This document shows, piece by piece, positions 61,201 to 64,000 of a stretch of 64,000 bases of DNA (its first letter is position 1; every line of letters begins with the position of its first letter). Where the stretch lies: assembly GCF_020882245.1 (NCBI RefSeq), contig NC_083597.1, forward strand, positions 58,444,152 to 58,508,151. The letters run 5' to 3'. Source of the DNA: Rhopalosiphum padi. Lineage: Eukaryota; Arthropoda; Insecta; Hemiptera; Aphididae. The translations under genes were made by a program, and so were the position numbers. The notes beneath the pieces are model-generated. The model did no database searches. It saw only the letters and a program-made list of their open reading frames with translations, and was not told the DNA's origin.

Positions 61201-63040
61201 AGTAGATACTATATATTTATTTAAACTTATTTCTCTTATTATGGCATATATATGGTATATATATGGGATATAGCCATATAGGTAAAACTAGTGAAAGTTG
61301 CCCAAGGTAAAAATTACACATTCTTATTATATTTTTCAATTATACGATGTCACGATGGAGTAAAATGTCGTTTAGTATTGATACGTAAAAATGGACTATG
61401 AGTATCTAATGATGAGTAATTTACATGGTTAATATGTGACTTTTTTTCATTGTGTTATCGCGACTGAGGTGGGGAATACGTTAGGTGTAATATATCTTCT
61501 TATGTCTGGTTATAGCTTAGCTACGACGAGCACGTGCGGATCAGTATAAATCTAATACGATTTTATGATAGACTTCTCGCATTGATAAATAATTTTATAA
61601 TTTTTAATTTGATCAACCATCAAAATTTAATATTTATATTATTTTCATTTTATTTTAAATTCAATATTTTAAAAATTATTCATACCCAAGTACTTACCCT
61701 ATTAAAAAAAATATTCACTAACCCACTAAATCCAAAATAAATTGTCAAATTCAGTGAAAGTTCTATTCGCTAGAGGTAACTTTCGACATGACGTGCGTGC
61801 GCGGTATGTATATACCATATTTTCCTATAATACTTATGCGATTATAAACAAACCGCAAAGCGACAAATTTACATCGTACAAAGGGAGGCCGTACAAATAT
61901 ATTATACTTACATGTTACATAGATTTATACCTACACGTTGAAAACCGATTTGCGCACCAGTCGTACATCATTATTGTATTGGAACGACGACATGCTGTCA
62001 AATATGGTATACATTTATATTTATTGAAAACTAACGAGTATTACCTAGATTACGATTTAATTTTTTTTTTTTAAAAGATCACTAATTTTTTTTCATATTT
62101 TTTTATTAATTTTTGATGACGACCACAGAAAGAAATTAAAAATCCCAAGGGTTTTCCTAGAACTCCTGGTGACCCAAGAAATCACCAGAGGGTAGTGTAA
62201 GTACTACGTATGATATGGTTTTAGCTAAGATCTGGGTGAATGACTAAATCGAATTTCAAATGAATTGGTAGTACACGAAAACACTCGTTTCTATGAAAAA
62301 GCAAACACTCAATTTTATATTTTTATTACAGTGATACTATAATAAAGACGTCAAATATATTATAATACACTGTACCTATACCTAATAAGTAGGTAGTTAA
62401 AATAGTAATTTATGATTAAAAAATACCCACACATTTTTAAATTTATAATAATATGTATTAACTTTTCTAATATTTTATATTTTTGCCATAATAAATCTCA
62501 GAGTGAAATGGTGTCACAATCTTCTAAATGACTAAAACTTATGTTATAACATTAATTTTACTACATAATTACTTATAAAAATTAAGTAGTTTCATCTGTT
62601 GTTTTTTTCCTACAATGTAGGTATATTGTTCTCATCTGAACAAACGGGTACGACACGATTGCGCGCGGTCCTTATCGGCGGTACCTTTTTAGGCGATATG
62701 TTTGCGCGCGCAAACATATAGGTTAACGCCTTAATGGTAAATCCGTTTACCAATTTCAAAGGAATAATCAAACCAAAATTGAAGGAAGAATTACAAAAAA
62801 TTGAAAATTTGAATATTGTACACAAACATTATATACAAAATAGCACCATAAAATTTACTTAAGTATTTGGCCATATAATTGGTAATCGGTACGGGGCTTT
62901 AAAATTAAATTTAAATATTATATTAAAAGTATTATGTCCACTTTTTTGGATTATTAACTTTTTTTATTTTGTGTTATTTACATAAATTCAATAATATATT
63001 TTTAACGATAATTTTTTTTAAATAATAATTTTTTTTCTTT
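58285..63040. other. AT-rich intergenic DNA, no gene recognised
   Basis: COX11 3' region with AATAAA near 58750, then AT-rich DNA. Frames at 59376-59618 (minus) and 61534-61740 (plus) are AT-driven; that at 61742-62074 lacks an ATG. A GC-elevated patch at 62630-62720 carries open frames on both strands (62610-62825 minus) without recognisable product. Confidence 0.55.
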
Positions 63041-63066
63041 TATGACAGTATAATAACTTTTTTTTA

Positions 63067-63584
63067 ATGAGATCTGTAGATACCAAAATCTTAAAAATGT
63101 TATCAAGGCTAAATAGTAAATATGGATTAGATGTTACATTAGTTGGTAATAAAGGTGGGTTTGCACCAAATATTCTTGATAGCAAAGAATGTTTGCGTTT
63201 AATTGAAACAGCTATTAAAAACGCTAGATATATGGGAAAAATTAAAATTGGAATGGACGTTAATGCTTCTGAGTTTCAGTTATAAAGCAATTTATTTTGT
63301 TTAAATGTTTGTATAATACCTTTAATTATGTATAATATGATTTATAGTATGAATTCCAATAACTAATAATTGCAGTGATGGAAAGTACGATTTGGATTTC
63401 AAAAATAAGGTAAATACATACAGAAAAGACAAAAGTCAAATTATCTCAACTGAAGCTTTAACAGACTTTTACAAAGAAATCATTAAAGAATTTCCATTTT
63501 CCAATAATATCAATTATTCAAGATCCATTTGATAAAGATCATTAGGAAGCATGGACTAATTTTACTGCATCCACTGACATCCAG
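63067..63584 (+). pseudogene. Decayed enolase copy, intron-containing
   Basis: Two exon relics, 63067-63278 and 63376-63584, joined through a weak donor (TTTCA/GTTATA) and a TTGCAG acceptor, read like the middle of enolase: [33 protein letters not shown]. Damage: the catalytic Glu of the usual G-D-E-G-G block is Lys (G-N-K-G-G); a 7-base duplication at 63497-63503 (TTTCCA then TTTTCCA) shifts the frame in E-F-P; after it the text I-I-Q-D-P-F-D-K-D-H is followed by TAG (63543) where W is expected; the metal ligand Glu of I-E-D-P is Gln. No N- or C-terminal enolase parts were found. Retained introns point to a duplicated gene rather than a retrocopy. Confidence 0.85.
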
Positions 63585-64000
63585 GTATATTCATCATTAA
63601 TAACATTTTTTTAATATTATATCATTCTTAGTTTCTGAATAAATGTATTTGTATCTGCATAACACGAAATTGTTTGAACATAAAAATAAAAAATAAACCT
63701 ACCAAAAAAATGTTGCAAATGTAATAAACACTAAATAAGTACACAATTTTTATGTATAATGGTACTTATTAAAGTATTTTTTTAAATGGAATTATTCATA
63801 ACATTTATTTGTTTTTACATATCACAAAGTTTTCAATTCTATAACGCCATTTGTGATGTTTCATATTAAATTCTATAAGAAATTCTTATAAATTTTCCTC
63901 GTTGTACTTTCTTTCAGACTGTCCAGCCATCCTCGTGGACCACGGTAAACTCGTTGTCATATTAACCAAGATAATGATAAATCTATTAATAAATATTCAT
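63585..64000. other. AT-rich end of window, no continuation of enolase found
   Basis: After the enolase relic a GTATAT donor-like site opens an intron-like stretch. The only further acceptor-like site (CTTTCAG near 63917) leads into text that does not match the next enolase block (I-V-G-D-D-L). Nothing else is supportable. Confidence 0.5.

Noticed and set aside
61742..62074. 110-codon plus-strand frame
   Set aside because: It begins at TTG rather than ATG and has no recognisable content.
62610..62825. Minus-strand frame in a GC-elevated patch just before the enolase relic
   Set aside because: Checked as a possible upstream enolase exon; neither strand reads as enolase, and no other family was recognised.

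Overview
The window looks like a nuclear contig of an insect, most likely an aphid (Hemiptera: Aphididae). The sequence is very AT-rich. Genes are split by spliceosomal introns with GT/AG ends and T-rich acceptors. Intergenic DNA is full of runs such as AATATTATAAT and TACCTATA, short hAT-like elements are frequent, and the predicted proteins are insect-like. The species call is inference from composition. No bacterial, viral, CRISPR, rRNA or convincing tRNA signal was seen.

Layout. Bases 1-34800 are gene-poor and hold a 236-bp tandem duplication, a CpG-rich block at about 8.8-10.9 kb, microsatellites, two short open frames that could encode single-pass membrane microproteins (25296-25508 minus, 31087-31299 plus), two possible isolated minus-strand exons, and hAT-type elements with visible target-site duplications. 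Genes cluster from 34.8 kb: a STRAD-type pseudokinase (34808-37000, plus), a Ly6/uPAR-domain GPI-anchored protein (40333-40943, plus), its tail-to-tail paralogue (45546-44908, minus), a DDX5/DDX17-like DEAD-box RNA helicase with an RS-rich tail (46414-54825, plus, 13 exons), mitochondrial COX11 (57406-58284, plus) and a decayed enolase copy (63067-63584, plus).

I joined exons by reading splice sites and checking phase. The reconstructed lengths are STRAD 369 aa, Ly6-A 147 aa, Ly6-B 154 aa, helicase 556 aa and COX11 224 aa, each an uninterrupted frame. The genes have unrelated jobs (LKB1-complex scaffolding, surface Ly6 proteins, RNA remodelling, cytochrome oxidase copper delivery); only the two Ly6 genes form a family pair. 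The two helicase introns with the most foreign DNA carry a near-perfect 425-bp palindrome flanked by TTAA and a dead non-LTR retrotransposon RT fragment.

I found no clear undescribed multi-gene system. The best leads are the intronic palindrome that would make a long hairpin RNA, a possible alternative last exon of STRAD that removes its tail, the two membrane-microprotein frames, and the enolase relic with lost catalytic residues.
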